NCBI RefSeq assembly: GCF_001458395.1
Contig: NZ_CYSR01000021.1
Span: 1 to 64,000, forward strand
Direction: 5' to 3'
Source: Leisingera aquaemixtae
GTDB lineage: Bacteria > Pseudomonadota > Alphaproteobacteria > Rhodobacterales > Rhodobacteraceae
Length of the DNA stretch: 64,000 nt
This document shows positions 53,968-62,948 of this stretch, piece by piece. The notes under the pieces were generated by a model. That model was not told the origin of the DNA. It saw nothing but the letters and a program-made list of their open reading frames with translations, and did no database searches. The stretch's first letter is position 1. Each line of letters begins with the position of its first letter. The position numbers and the translations under genes are program-made.

Positions 53968-56013
53968 TTATTCGAATTCCATGATCACATCGTCGACCGC
54001 CAGGCTGTCGCCCGGCGCGGCGTTGATCTTGGACACCACGCCCTTGCGCTCGGCGCGCAGGATGTTTTCCATCTTCATGGCTTCGACGGTGCACAAGTTC
54101 TGGCCCTCCTGGACCTCCTGCCCCACTTCGACATCGACCTTCACAATGAGGCCGGGCATCGGGCAAAGCAGCAGTTTGGAGGTGTCGGGCGCGACCTTTT
54201 CCGGCATCAGCGCGGCCAGCTCGGCCTGGCGCGGGGTGCGCACCTTTACGGCCAAGTCGGCGCCGCGGGAGCGGATGCGGAAGCCCTGGGTCGCCTTGCC
54301 GGTCTTCAGCACCAGGGTCTCGCCGTTGACTTTCACGGTGGCCAGCTGGTCGCCCGGGGTCCAGTCGGAGGTGACACGGTAGCTGCCGCCGCCCTGGAAG
54401 TTCACCGTGGCGCCTTCGCGGTCGGCGTCGATGACCACGTCAAAGGACTGGCCCTGCAGGCTGACCACCCAGTCGGTGCCGACCTTGCGCTCGTGGTTGT
54501 CCATCCGGCCGGAGACGCGGGTGCGGCGGATTTCGGCAACCCGGTGCATCGCGGCGCAGGCGGCAGCGATCTTGCGCAGGTCGTCGCTGTGCAGTTCCAC
54601 GCCCTCGAAGCCTTCCGGGTACTCCTCGGCGATGAAGGCGGTGGTCATGTCGCCGGAGATGAACTTCGGGTGGTCCATCACCGCCGACAGGAACGGCAGG
54701 TTGTGGCCGATGCCCTCCACCTCGAAGCTGTCCAGCGCGATCCGCATCGCGTCGATCGCCTCTTCGCGGGTCGGCGCCCAGGTGCAGAGCTTGGCGATCA
54801 TCGGGTCGTAGTACATCGAGATCTCGCCGCCCTCATAGACGCCGGTGTCGTTGCGCACGGCGGTCTCGCCCGCAGGCGCATTGCCCTGCCACTTGCCGTT
54901 TTCCAGCATCGGCCCGGCAGCGGTTTCCTGCGGCGGGCGGTAGCGGGTCAGACGGCCGATGGAAGGCAGGAAGCCGCGGTAGGGATCTTCGGCATAGAGG
55001 CGGTTTTCAATCGCCCAGCCGGTGAGCTTCACATCTTCCTGGCGCAGCGGCAGTTCCGCGCCGGCGGCGACGCGGATCATCTGTTCCACCAGGTCGACGC
55101 CGGTGATCAGCTCCGTGACCGGGTGTTCCACCTGCAGGCGGGTGTTCATTTCCAGGAAGTAGAAGTTCTTGTCGCCATCGACGATGAATTCCACGGTGCC
55201 GGCAGAGGCATAGCCCACCGCCTTGGCCAGCGCGACGGCCTGTTCGCCCATCGCCTTGCGGGTGTCTTCGTCCAGGAACGGCGACGGCGCTTCTTCGACG
55301 ACCTTCTGGTTGCGGCGCTGGATCGAGCATTCGCGCTCGCCCAGGTAGATGCCGTTACCGTGCGTGTCGCAGAGCACCTGGATTTCGATATGGCGCGGCT
55401 GGGTCACGAACTTCTCGATGAAGATCCGGTCGTCGCCAAAGGAGTTCGCCGCCTCGTTCTTGGAGGACTGGAAGCCTTCGCGGGCCTCTTCGTCGTTCCA
55501 GGCGATCCGCATCCCCTTGCCGCCGCCGCCGGCGGAGGCCTTGATCATCACCGGGTAGCCGATCTCATTCGAAATCTTCACCGCCTCGTCGGCATCGGCA
55601 ATCAGGCCCATGTAGCCGGGCACGGTGGAGACGCCAGCCTCCTGGGCGATCTTCTTGGAGGTGATCTTGTCGCCCATGCTTTCAATCGAATTCACCGGCG
55701 GGCCGACAAAGGCGACGCCTTCGGCGGCCAGGGCCTCGGCGAATTTGGAGTTCTCGGACAGGAAGCCGTAGCCCGGATGCACCGCCTGGGCGCCGGTCTT
55801 GCGGATCGCCTCCATCACCTTGTCGATGACGATATAGGACTGGTTGGCCGGCGGCGGGCCGATGTGGACAGCCTCGTCGGCCATCTGCACATGCAGGGCC
55901 TGCTTGTCGGCGTCGGAGTAGATGGCAACGGTCTTGATGCCCATTTTCCGCGCGGTTTTGATCACGCGGCAGGCGATCTCGCCCCGGTTGGCGATCAGGA
56001 TCTTATCAAACAT
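53968..56013 (-). CDS. pccA: Propionyl-CoA carboxylase, biotin-carrying alpha subunit
   Basis: 681 residues. Biotin carboxylase domain (1-450) opens MFDKILIANRGEIACRVIKTA, with the ATP-grasp loop KASAGGGGKGMRIAW and EMNTRLQVEHPVTELITGVDLVEQ. The PCC-specific BT linker region follows (about 500-600), then the biotinyl domain with EAMKMENIL (biotin Lys). Carboxylates biotin with bicarbonate and ATP; PccB transfers CO2 to propionyl-CoA. Start at ATG 56013 with AAGGGA upstream. The BT region argues for PccA over acetyl-CoA carboxylase AccC. Confidence 0.95.
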   Translation of the reverse strand: MFDKILIANRGEIACRVIKTARKMGIKTVAIYSDADKQALHVQMADEAVHIGPPPANQSYIVIDKVMEAIRKTGAQAVHPGYGFLSENSKFAEALAAEGVAFVGPPVNSIESMGDKITSKKIAQEAGVSTVPGYMGLIADADEAVKISNEIGYPVMIKASAGGGGKGMRIAWNDEEAREGFQSSKNEAANSFGDDRIFIEKFVTQPRHIEIQVLCDTHGNGIYLGERECSIQRRNQKVVEEAPSPFLDEDTRKAMGEQAVALAKAVGYASAGTVEFIVDGDKNFYFLEMNTRLQVEHPVTELITGVDLVEQMIRVAAGAELPLRQEDVKLTGWAIENRLYAEDPYRGFLPSIGRLTRYRPPQETAAGPMLENGKWQGNAPAGETAVRNDTGVYEGGEISMYYDPMIAKLCTWAPTREEAIDAMRIALDSFEVEGIGHNLPFLSAVMDHPKFISGDMTTAFIAEEYPEGFEGVELHSDDLRKIAAACAAMHRVAEIRRTRVSGRMDNHERKVGTDWVVSLQGQSFDVVIDADREGATVNFQGGGSYRVTSDWTPGDQLATVKVNGETLVLKTGKATQGFRIRSRGADLAVKVRTPRQAELAALMPEKVAPDTSKLLLCPMPGLIVKVDVEVGQEVQEGQNLCTVEAMKMENILRAERKGVVSKINAAPGDSLAVDDVIMEFE

Positions 56014-56047
56014 AGGCAGTCCCTTGTTTCTTGGTATTCCGGAATGC

Positions 56048-56082
56048 AAAACGCCGCGCCCGGGGCAAGCCCAGGCACGGCG
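56048..56082 (-). terminator. Rho-independent terminator ahead of pccA
   Basis: On the minus strand CGCCGTGCCTGGGC and GCCCCGGGCGCGGCG pair over about 14 positions, counting G-U pairs and one bulge, followed by TTTT. It ends 34 bp before the pccA start, so it would end the small-lipoprotein transcript or attenuate read-through into pccA. Confidence 0.65.
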
Positions 56083-56141
56083 TCAGCGCGACAGGATGGC
56101 CGGCCCCGGCGGGGCGGCTGTTCAGAGCTGCGGCAGCAGCC

Positions 56142-56345
56142 TCAGCATTTGCGGGGGTTCTGTTCGCAGTAAACGAGGTTTGCGGCAACGCCGACAGCGG
56201 CGCCGGTGACCAGGTTGGCGTCGAGCAGGGCAGCGCCCGCCGCGCCCGCGCCGGCGCCGTAGACGACGCGCTCGCCGGTGGTGTCGCCACAGGCCGCCGC
56301 CAGGCCGCACAGCGAGAGCGCTGCGATAAGAGATTTTGCCCGCAT
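56142..56345 (-). CDS. Small lipoprotein between pcc genes
   Basis: 67 residues from ATG 56345 (AAGGA at 8 bases; an ATG two codons earlier is too close to the site). Lipobox LAAAC (Cys19). The mature part is glycine- and alanine-rich (VVYGAGAGAAGAALLDANLVTGAAVGVAANLVYC), like entericidin or glycine-zipper proteins. Conserved near pccA in related genomes, in my recollection. Function unknown. Confidence 0.7.
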   Translation of the reverse strand: MRAKSLIAALSLCGLAAACGDTTGERVVYGAGAGAAGAALLDANLVTGAAVGVAANLVYCEQNPRKC

Positions 56346-57022
56346 GTCCATGTTCCTTCTTCCGGGGACGTGATTGTCCCGCCGGAATTTGCAGGCAACA
56401 GGGCGTTGCGCAACGGCGCAAATGCACCGCCCTCCAGTTGGGCGGAGGCTTGCCGCATCGGGGGGGTAGAACGGCAAGCTTCCGCCGCTGCCTGAAGGGG
56501 ATAAAAGACGGGCAGGCCGCGGATGGGGTCGCGTACCTGCCCGTTCAGGCGAAGGGGCCGGAACAGATGCTCGGCACGGCAGCGTGGCTGCGCTGCCAGG
56601 TTCACGATGCACGCCCCGAAGGCTGCTGTAAGCCCCGGAATTCCAGCGCCGCGGATTTGGGCAAGTTCCCGCTGTTTCGCGAGACCCGTGTGCAAGTTCA
56701 CGCCGACGTTACGGGCGGTTGCCGGACGGCTGCCGCGGGTGCGCATCAGCGGCGTCACATATCCGTGACGCAGGCGACGCTGCCGTGAACCGCGGCGGCT
56801 GCCGCGCAAGGCCGCGCGTGAACAGGCCCCCGTGCCGGGGACAGGATTCTGGTTGCCAGGCATGGCCTTGGGGAACGGGTTCACAAATCCGGCAGCAGAG
56901 CGTGAGTTTCCATCACCTTTAGCGGCGCTGTGGATCACGGCTGCTCTCTTTGATGTCACTTCCCCCTGTTTGACCTGCATGGGAGCCTTGAAGAACACCA
57001 AATAAGGAGGAGGGATAACCCC
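56346..57022. promoter_or_regulatory. 677-bp region upstream of the porin gene
   Basis: No credible gene. It carries the promoters for the small lipoprotein (left) and the porin (right). A dyad GCGTCAC-ATATCC-GTGACGC lies at 56752-56771 (perfect 7-bp arms, 6-bp spacer), 250 bp before the porin start, and is a candidate operator. The porin has a very strong AAGGAGGAGG ribosome site just before 57023. Confidence 0.5.
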
Positions 57023-58168
57023 ATGAAAAAAGTGCTCAAAGGGCATTTCACCCTGGCTGCTGCAGCCCTTGCCGGCAGTGCCGGGCTGGCGCAGGCGGAC
57101 ACCCAGTCCGACCTGCTGGACCTGCGGGCCCGCGTCGAGGCGCTGGAGGCGGAGAACCAGCAGGCCGGCGGCATCCCCGGCGATTTCCGGCTTGGCGGCA
57201 CGTCGGTCGATATCTACGGCTATGTGAAGGCCGATTTCTTTTACGACTTCGACTTCATCCAGGGCGACAGCGCATTCGTGAACAACATCGGTGAACCGGT
57301 GAACGCCACCGATGGCAGGTTCGACGCAACCATCCGTCAAACGCGTCTGGGGATCCGCACCAGCACCCAAACCGGTATCGGCCTGCTTCAGGGCCAGCTT
57401 GAACTGGATCTCTTTGGCGGTTCTTCCAGCAGCCCGGAGCTGCGGGTGCGCCATGCCAATATCCAGATCGGCGACCACTGGCTGATCGGCCAGACCTGGA
57501 CCAACTTCATGCCCATCGGCCAGTACCCGGCCTCGGTGGAATTCAACGGCCCGGTCGGCATCGCCTTCGCCCGCAGGCCGCAGGTGCGCTACAGCAACAG
57601 CTTCGGCAACGGGTTCGACTACAGCCTGTCGATCGAGGAAAGCGCGGTGCCGTCCGACGACCCGGTCTTCACCGCAGCGGTGCAGTACAGCAATGACGTG
57701 GTCACCGCCCGGATTGCCGGGCTGACCGGCAATGCCGTAAGCGGCGGCGTCGAGACGGACCAGACCGGCGTCACCCTGTCGGGGGCGATCACCCCGTGGA
57801 ATGGCGGCCTGTTCCAGGCCACATATGTCACCGGCGAAGCGATCGGCCCGCTGCTGATCGGGCTTGGCGATGCCATCTCCGGCGGCCAGGCCAATGACGT
57901 CGACGGCTATACGCTGGAGTTCCGGCAGCAGATCAACGACCAATGGAACGTCGGCATCGCCTACGGGCGTGAAGATTACGATCTGCCGACCTCGACCGGC
58001 ACGCTGTCGTTCACCGAGCTGGAGACCATCCACGTGAATGCGTTCTACAGCCCGGCCGACAACCTGACGTTCAGCGCCGAGTACATCTTTGGCGAGCGCA
58101 ACGACACGATCTCCGGCAACAGTTTTGACGGCGACCGGATCCAGCTGGCGGTGCAGCTGGACTTCTGA
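57023..58168 (+). CDS. DcaP-like outer-membrane porin
   Basis: 381 residues. Signal peptide ending AQA-DTQ, a short coiled coil (SDLLDLRARVEALEAENQQ) characteristic of DcaP-type trimeric porins, then a beta-barrel: VDIYGYVKADFFYDFDF, RQTRLGIRT, WLIGQTWTNFMPIGQYP, ending QLAVQLDF with terminal Phe. DcaP porins admit small organic acids such as dicarboxylates. Placed amid propionate genes, so organic-acid uptake is a reasonable inference. It is transcribed opposite to the pcc genes. Confidence 0.88.
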   Translation: MKKVLKGHFTLAAAALAGSAGLAQADTQSDLLDLRARVEALEAENQQAGGIPGDFRLGGTSVDIYGYVKADFFYDFDFIQGDSAFVNNIGEPVNATDGRFDATIRQTRLGIRTSTQTGIGLLQGQLELDLFGGSSSSPELRVRHANIQIGDHWLIGQTWTNFMPIGQYPASVEFNGPVGIAFARRPQVRYSNSFGNGFDYSLSIEESAVPSDDPVFTAAVQYSNDVVTARIAGLTGNAVSGGVETDQTGVTLSGAITPWNGGLFQATYVTGEAIGPLLIGLGDAISGGQANDVDGYTLEFRQQINDQWNVGIAYGREDYDLPTSTGTLSFTELETIHVNAFYSPADNLTFSAEYIFGERNDTISGNSFDGDRIQLAVQLDF

Positions 58169-58199
58169 CCGGCGGGCCGCCCCGCAGCGCAAACCCCTG

Positions 58200-58221
58200 C
58201 CCCGCAAGCAGCCTTGCGGGG
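58200..58221. terminator. Hairpin after porin gene
   Basis: CCCCGCAAG-CAGC-CTTGCGGGG is a perfect 9-bp stem 31 bp past the porin stop, between convergent genes. No T run on either side, so terminator function is tentative. Confidence 0.5.
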
Positions 58222-58254
58222 ATGCGGGCGCGGTATGCGTGCGGGGCGCCTGCA

Positions 58255-58599
58255 TCAGCTGAACGCCTCCGGGAAGGAGGCGCGTGCGACCGCCTCGTCA
58301 ATGACCAGCAGCGCCTCATAGCTTTCGGGATCAAACGGATCTTCGGCGGGAACCACCTCGCGGCCGAACAGCCAGCTGAGGCGGCCTGCATCAAGGTTGC
58401 CGCGCTCGAACGGCTGGTCGCCGAAATGCTCCCACAGCGCCTGCATGAACGTCTGGTCGACACGCCTGTCGACGTGCTTGCGGTCGCGGAAGCGCTCGCG
58501 CCGGATCAGCGGCGTGACCCCTTTGGGGTTGGGGCGGCGGATGGTGAATTGGAAATCAGTGCCGGGCATACGGCCCGGGAACCCGCGGTGTTTCAGCAT
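58255..58599 (-). CDS. Conserved hypothetical protein in pcc locus
   Basis: 114 residues from ATG 58599 (GGAGG at 8 bases). No domain recognised. FQFTIRRPNPKGVTPLIRRERFRDRKHVDRRVDQTFMQALWEHFG is basic; the C-terminal half is acidic (EDPFDPESYEALLVIDEAVAR). Lies between the small lipoprotein at 58669 and the porin. Function unknown. Confidence 0.65.
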   Translation of the reverse strand: MLKHRGFPGRMPGTDFQFTIRRPNPKGVTPLIRRERFRDRKHVDRRVDQTFMQALWEHFGDQPFERGNLDAGRLSWLFGREVVPAEDPFDPESYEALLVIDEAVARASFPEAFS

Positions 58600-58668
58600 T
58601 TGGGTGCCTCCGGTCCGGCACCCCACGGGGCGGCGGGGGCCGGCCGCAGGGCCGGACCCCTGTAGGGA

Positions 58669-58809
58669 TTAGTTGTACTTGCCGGTGAATTCTGGCTCTT
58701 GCGAGACCGGCTGCGGCTCAACCACGACGAACTCTTCTTCCTGCTGGGCGCAGGCGGTAACAGCGGCCAGCAGGCCGGCCAGGGCGATAAGCTTGATGCT
58801 CTTGGACAT
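58669..58809 (-). CDS. Very small lipoprotein (46 aa)
   Basis: 46 residues. AGGAG precedes the ATG at 9 bases. Lipobox VTAC (Cys20) after a normal signal core; the mature peptide is only 27 residues and acidic (CAQQEEEFVVVEPQPVSQEPEFTGKYN in part). It may be a membrane-anchored spacer or accessory peptide. Comparable tiny lipoproteins are easily missed by annotation. Confidence 0.7.
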   Translation of the reverse strand: MSKSIKLIALAGLLAAVTACAQQEEEFVVVEPQPVSQEPEFTGKYN

Positions 58810-59023
58810 TTCTGTCTCCTGATAAAATTCGTGAAACCTGCGGGGGCTGCGCCCGCCGCATGCCTCAACCTCAATGCGAAGGCAGTCAAACAACTGCCCG
58901 TGCTGAGGATAGCCGGGTTTGCGGCCAAGTCACATCCAAATCGCGGCAAATGGCAGCGCTGTGGCTGCAATGCCGCAAGTTTTTGCCGATCTAAGCTTTG
59001 CCCCGCAAGATGTTGTGGACGCA

Positions 59024-59527
59024 TCAGAAAGCCTCCCACATGCAGGCCGCGCCGTCGGGGCGGTAGGCCTCGAAGAACTGGGTCGCTTCCGGGTCCTGCG
59101 CGCCAAAGGGCAGCTCCCGGTCGGACAGCGATATCACCACCCGCGCAGCGGTCATCCCGTGTTCGGCCAGATAGGGCAGCGCCAGGCTGCCGCACAGATG
59201 GTCCATGTCGGGGGCCGCGGTGTCATAGCTGACGGTGCCGGTGCCGCGGGCGATCTGCGGCGCCAGGAAACGGAACCGCGCCCAGAGCTGCGGCGGCTGG
59301 CCCGGCTGGCCGGGCGCCTCGTCCAGCAGCACTTCTGCCAGGGTCACGAGCTGGCCCGAAGGCACGGCAATGGCGTCTGCGGCCAGCGCGGCCTGGGCAA
59401 TGAGCGCAAAGGGGATGGCCGCCAGATATCCGCAGCCCCGGCCCCCGGTTTCCCGGGCTCCTCCGGCCGGAGCTGCAGGCGCTGCGCAAGTGGCGCGCGC
59501 TGTCTGATATCGGCTGGAGCGGATCAT
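59024..59527 (-). CDS. DUF6497 family protein
   Basis: 167 residues. The opening is Cys- and Gly-rich; a hydrophobic segment (YLAAIPFALIAQAALA) follows and may be a signal. The conserved part is SGQLVTLAEVLLDE, WARFRFLAPQIA, VVISLSDRELPFGAQDPEATQFFEAYRPDGAACMWEAF, which matches the Rhodobacterales DUF6497 family. Overlaps the upstream gene by 4 bp, so translationally coupled. Function unknown. Confidence 0.75.
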   Translation of the reverse strand: MIRSSRYQTARATCAAPAAPAGGARETGGRGCGYLAAIPFALIAQAALAADAIAVPSGQLVTLAEVLLDEAPGQPGQPPQLWARFRFLAPQIARGTGTVSYDTAAPDMDHLCGSLALPYLAEHGMTAARVVISLSDRELPFGAQDPEATQFFEAYRPDGAACMWEAF

Positions 59528-59979
59528 GACGCTGATTCGCCCTTCATGTCAATTTTTGCCGCGAATCTGTGCGAATCCTTCGCATCTGCCCGGGAATCAC
59601 GCAGCGCGGCACCCTGCCGCCCGCCGGCATGGCGGACCCAGCGGGCCCGGCTGGACGCATTTTCCAGAACCTCAGCGATAAGCCCGGCGGCATTGGACGG
59701 CACCCGGCCCATCACCTGGCCGCCTGCCCGCACCCTGACTTCCTGCCCCTCGGCGGTGATTTCCACCACCGGGGAAAAGCCGCGCAAGGATTGCAGCTTA
59801 CGCCACATGTCCTGACGGATCTGATGCGCCAGCCGCAGCGGGTCGCCCGCGGGCAGCGCAGTCACCGCCGCCACGTCGAAGCGCGCAGGCAGACGGCGCG
59901 ACAGCGTCAGGCTGCTGTCCGTGCGGATGATATGCCAACGGCTGCGGGTCAAGCTCCCGGATCCCTCTTCTTCTGGCAA
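59524..59979 (-). CDS. Conserved hypothetical protein (151 aa)
   Basis: 151 residues from TTG 59979, with GAGGA 7 bases upstream. FDVAAVTALPAGDPLRLAHQIRQDMWRKLQSLRGFSPVVEI, then a beta-rich RVRAGGQVMGRVPSNAAGLIAEVLE. No domain name known. Last 4 bases overlap the DUF6497 gene, and it follows pccB by 52 bp; likely one transcript from pccB. Confidence 0.65.
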   Translation of the reverse strand: MPEEEGSGSLTRSRWHIIRTDSSLTLSRRLPARFDVAAVTALPAGDPLRLAHQIRQDMWRKLQSLRGFSPVVEITAEGQEVRVRAGGQVMGRVPSNAAGLIAEVLENASSRARWVRHAGGRQGAALRDSRADAKDSHRFAAKIDMKGESAS

Positions 59980-60031
59980 AAAATATCCTCGGGGGTGCGG
60001 GGGCAGACAGCCCCCGCTGAAACATCCGCGG

Positions 60032-61564
60032 TTACAGCGGAATGTTGTCGTGCTTCTTCCACGGGTTCTTCAGCTGCTTGCCCCGCAGAGAGGCAAAGGC
60101 GCGGCTGACCCGGCGGCGGGTGGACTGGGGCATGATCACCTCGTCGATGAAGCCGCGTTCGGCCGCCACGAAGGGGTTGGCGAAACGGTCTTCATATTCC
60201 GCGGTTTTCTGGGCGATCTTTTCGGGATCGTTCAGATCGGCGCGGTGGATGATCTCGGTGGCGCCCTTGGCGCCCATCACCGCAATCTCGGCGGTCGGCC
60301 AGGCATAGTTGAAGTCGCCGCGCAGGTGCTTGGAGGCCATCACGTCATAGGCACCGCCATAGGCCTTGCGGGTGATCACGGTGACCTTCGGCACGGTGGC
60401 TTCGCCATAGGCGAACAGCAGTTTTGCACCGTGCTTGATGACGCCGCCGTATTCCTGCGAGGTGCCCGGCAGGAAGCCCGGCACGTCGACGAAGGTCAGG
60501 ATCGGGATCTCGAAACAGTCGCAGAAGCGCACGAAACGGGCGGCCTTGCGGCTGGAGTCGATGTCGAGGCAGCCGGCCAGCACCATCGGCTGGTTGGCGA
60601 CGACGCCGACGGTCTGGCCTTCGAGACGGATGAAGCCGGTGATGATGTTCTTGGCGAAATCCTCCTGGATCTCGTAGAAGTCGCCCTCGTCCGCTACCTT
60701 GGTGATCAGCTCCTTCATGTCGTAGGGGCTGTTGGGGTTTTCCGGGATCAGGGTATCCAGGCTGCTCTCCAGGCGGCCCGGCTCATCAAAGAACGGGCGC
60801 ACCGGCGGTTTTTCGCGGTTGTTGAGCGGCAGGAAGTCGACCAGGCGGCGGACTTCGGCCAGGGCTTCCACATCGTTTTCAAACGCACCGTCAGCGACGG
60901 AGGATTTCCGGGTGTGGGTGGAGGCGCCGCCCAGTTCCTCAGCCGTCACCACCTCGTTGGTCACGGTTTTCACCACGTCCGGGCCGGTCACGAACATGTA
61001 GGAGGTGTCCTTGACCATAAAGATGAAGTCGGTCATCGCCGGGGAGTAGACCGCGCCGCCGGCGCAAGGCCCCATGATGACGGAGATCTGCGGGATCACG
61101 CCGGAGGCCATGATGTTGCGCTGAAAAATTTCGGCGTAGCCTGCCAGGGCATCGACGCCTTCTTGGATGCGGGCGCCGCCGGAATCGTTGATGCCGATTA
61201 CCGGCGCGCCGTTTTGCACCGCCATGTCCATGATCTTGCAGATCTTCTGGGCGTGGGTCGCGGAGACCGAACCGCCCAGCACGGTGAAATCCTGGGAGAA
61301 GACATAGACCTGGCGGCCGTTGATGGTGCCCCAGCCGGTGACCACGCCGTCCCCTGCGGGCTTGTTGTCTTCCATGCCGAAATCGGTGCAGCGGTGGCTG
61401 ACGAACATGTCGAATTCTTCGAAGCTGTCCTCGTCCAGCAACAGCTCGATCCGTTCGCGGGCTGTCAGCTTGCCGCGCCCATGCTGTGCGTCGATGCGGC
61501 GCTGGCCGCCGCCCAGCCGCGCGTCTTCGCGGCGGTCTTCCAGCTCGGAAAGGATGTCTTTCAT
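60032..61564 (-). CDS. pccB: Propionyl-CoA carboxylase beta subunit
   Basis: 510 residues. Carboxyltransferase of two crotonase-like halves. [33 protein letters not shown] opens it; [48 protein letters not shown], and [28 protein letters not shown] are acyl-CoA and biotin-binding motifs. Length and ends fit PccB. Downstream small genes appear co-transcribed. The PccR-type operator at 61633-61669 suggests induction by propionyl-CoA. Confidence 0.96.
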   Translation of the reverse strand: MKDILSELEDRREDARLGGGQRRIDAQHGRGKLTARERIELLLDEDSFEEFDMFVSHRCTDFGMEDNKPAGDGVVTGWGTINGRQVYVFSQDFTVLGGSVSATHAQKICKIMDMAVQNGAPVIGINDSGGARIQEGVDALAGYAEIFQRNIMASGVIPQISVIMGPCAGGAVYSPAMTDFIFMVKDTSYMFVTGPDVVKTVTNEVVTAEELGGASTHTRKSSVADGAFENDVEALAEVRRLVDFLPLNNREKPPVRPFFDEPGRLESSLDTLIPENPNSPYDMKELITKVADEGDFYEIQEDFAKNIITGFIRLEGQTVGVVANQPMVLAGCLDIDSSRKAARFVRFCDCFEIPILTFVDVPGFLPGTSQEYGGVIKHGAKLLFAYGEATVPKVTVITRKAYGGAYDVMASKHLRGDFNYAWPTAEIAVMGAKGATEIIHRADLNDPEKIAQKTAEYEDRFANPFVAAERGFIDEVIMPQSTRRRVSRAFASLRGKQLKNPWKKHDNIPL

Positions 61565-61632
61565 GGCACATGTCCCCTGTAGATGTCACCGGGACCATAT
61601 ATTGCGCAGGCGCCAAGCCAAAGGACATTATC

Positions 61633-61669
61633 GCAAATTTGCAAACCGTTAGCATACGTGGTTAGCAAA
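61633..61669. promoter_or_regulatory. PccR/ScfR-type TTTGCAAA operator
   Basis: TTTGCAAA at 61638-61645 sits inside the perfect palindrome GCAAATTTGC (61633-61642). Related boxes follow: TTAGCATA (61649-61656) and TTAGCAAA (61662-61669, 7 of 8). PccR of Rhodobacter sphaeroides binds TTTGCAAA-N4-TTTGCAAA at the pccB promoter; spacing here is 3, then 5, so the fit is close but not exact. It is 69 bp upstream of pccB. Confidence 0.7.
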
Positions 61670-61730
61670 TTTGAAAATCAGCAAAGTCAGGCGTCGGCGT
61701 CCGGCCCCGCGCCGCAGCCGGGCCGCCCTG

Positions 61731-62939
61731 TCAGGCGGCCTTGGCGATGTCCGCCATCTGCCGCAGGGCGCTGGTCAGCGGCGCCTTGACCGGGACGGAG
61801 ACGCCAAAGGGGTTGTCTTCGACCATGGTGATCACCGGATCGTTCTTGAGGAACTTGAGATAGGCCGCGATCTGGGCCAGCAGCGCCTGCGCTGCGGCCT
61901 TGCGGGCCTCGCCGGTGGCGGATTTCATCTCGAACAGCGCCTTCATCAGGGCGGTCTGGTTGCCGTCGGTGACCCCGGCCAGCCCGGCGTCGGCGATCTG
62001 CGCCAGCACCGGGTGGTTCTGGGAGCGCAGCGCCGCCTGCAGCTCGGAGACGCCGCGGTCGACGTCTTCCTTGGCAGCCTGCCAAATCTCCATCACGTCT
62101 GCCTGCGGCGCCTCAGCCTCTGCCGGGGCGTCCAGCGCCTTGATCAGCGCCTTGAGGCCCGCTGCGGCGTCCGGCAGGGCGCCGGATTTGAGACTGGCGG
62201 CAATGGCGCGGGCCTGCTCGGCCAGCGGTGCGGCCTGCTCCGGCGGCAGGGTCTTGATCCGGGCCGCCTGCGCCGCTAGCAGCTTGCTGAGCTTGGCGGC
62301 CTGTCCGGATTGCGCCGGGGCCGGTTCGGGCTGCGCCTGAAGCTTGGCCAGCGCCGCCTCCAGCCGGTCGAGCCGGGCGGCGCAGCCGTCGTGATCGCCC
62401 TGCCCCAGCAGCTTGGCGCCAGCCTTGAGTTCCGGGGCGAGCCTGGCCGCGAGCTCAGGATTGCCCAGCGCTTTGACCGCCGCGGCGGCGGCGGTGACGC
62501 GCTGTTTCAGCGCGGCTGCCGCGCCCCCATCCGCCTGTGCCGGGGCGCTGGTTTCCAGCGCTTCCGCGTCGTCATCCGGCAGGCTGTCCTCGTCGATGAT
62601 GCTGCCGTCAGGGCCGACCAGCACCGGCTTGAACTTGACCATGCCTTCGGTCTTGAAGCGCTTCTTCAGCTGCTTGACGATGCCCTTCAGCGGCTTTTCC
62701 GGCTGCAGGAAGACCTCGTTCTCCTCCACCCGCAGGGTGCCGAAACAGGTCTTCTTGATGCCCGGCATCTTCTTCATGTCGCCGCGCAGCACCTTGCCGG
62801 GCTTGCGCAGGTCGACCATCAGCCCGCAGTTTTCCGGCTTGCCCGCCAGGCCGAAGGCAAAGGGCAGTTCGTTGCCGCTGGCCTTGGACTTTTTCAGCAA
62901 TTTCAGGACGGCATCGGAATCAAAAGCCTGGTCTGGCAT
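61731..62939 (-). CDS. Hypothetical protein of the toxin cassette
   Basis: 402 residues; not recognised. An N-terminal globular part (1-115: LPFAFGLAGKPENCGLMVDL, KKTCFGTLRVEENEVFLQPEKPLKGIVKQLKKRFKTEGMVKFKPVLVG) is followed by a long Ala-rich helical part (125-380). It follows the candidate immunity gene by 9 bp on the same strand. Possible roles are adaptor or chaperone for the upstream toxin, but this is conjecture from position alone. There is no signal peptide. Confidence 0.65.
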   Translation of the reverse strand: MPDQAFDSDAVLKLLKKSKASGNELPFAFGLAGKPENCGLMVDLRKPGKVLRGDMKKMPGIKKTCFGTLRVEENEVFLQPEKPLKGIVKQLKKRFKTEGMVKFKPVLVGPDGSIIDEDSLPDDDAEALETSAPAQADGGAAAALKQRVTAAAAAVKALGNPELAARLAPELKAGAKLLGQGDHDGCAARLDRLEAALAKLQAQPEPAPAQSGQAAKLSKLLAAQAARIKTLPPEQAAPLAEQARAIAASLKSGALPDAAAGLKALIKALDAPAEAEAPQADVMEIWQAAKEDVDRGVSELQAALRSQNHPVLAQIADAGLAGVTDGNQTALMKALFEMKSATGEARKAAAQALLAQIAAYLKFLKNDPVITMVEDNPFGVSVPVKAPLTSALRQMADIAKAA

Positions 62940-62948
62940 GGTATCCTC

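Noticed and set aside
53851-56172. A 773-codon plus-strand frame
   Set aside because: Antisense to pccA over its full length and without any recognisable domain.
56006-58255. A 749-codon minus-strand frame
   Set aside because: Antisense to the porin gene; long only because of codon bias. The porin has a signal peptide, barrel and strong ribosome site.
59921-61582. A 553-codon plus-strand frame
   Set aside because: Antisense to pccB; no domains.
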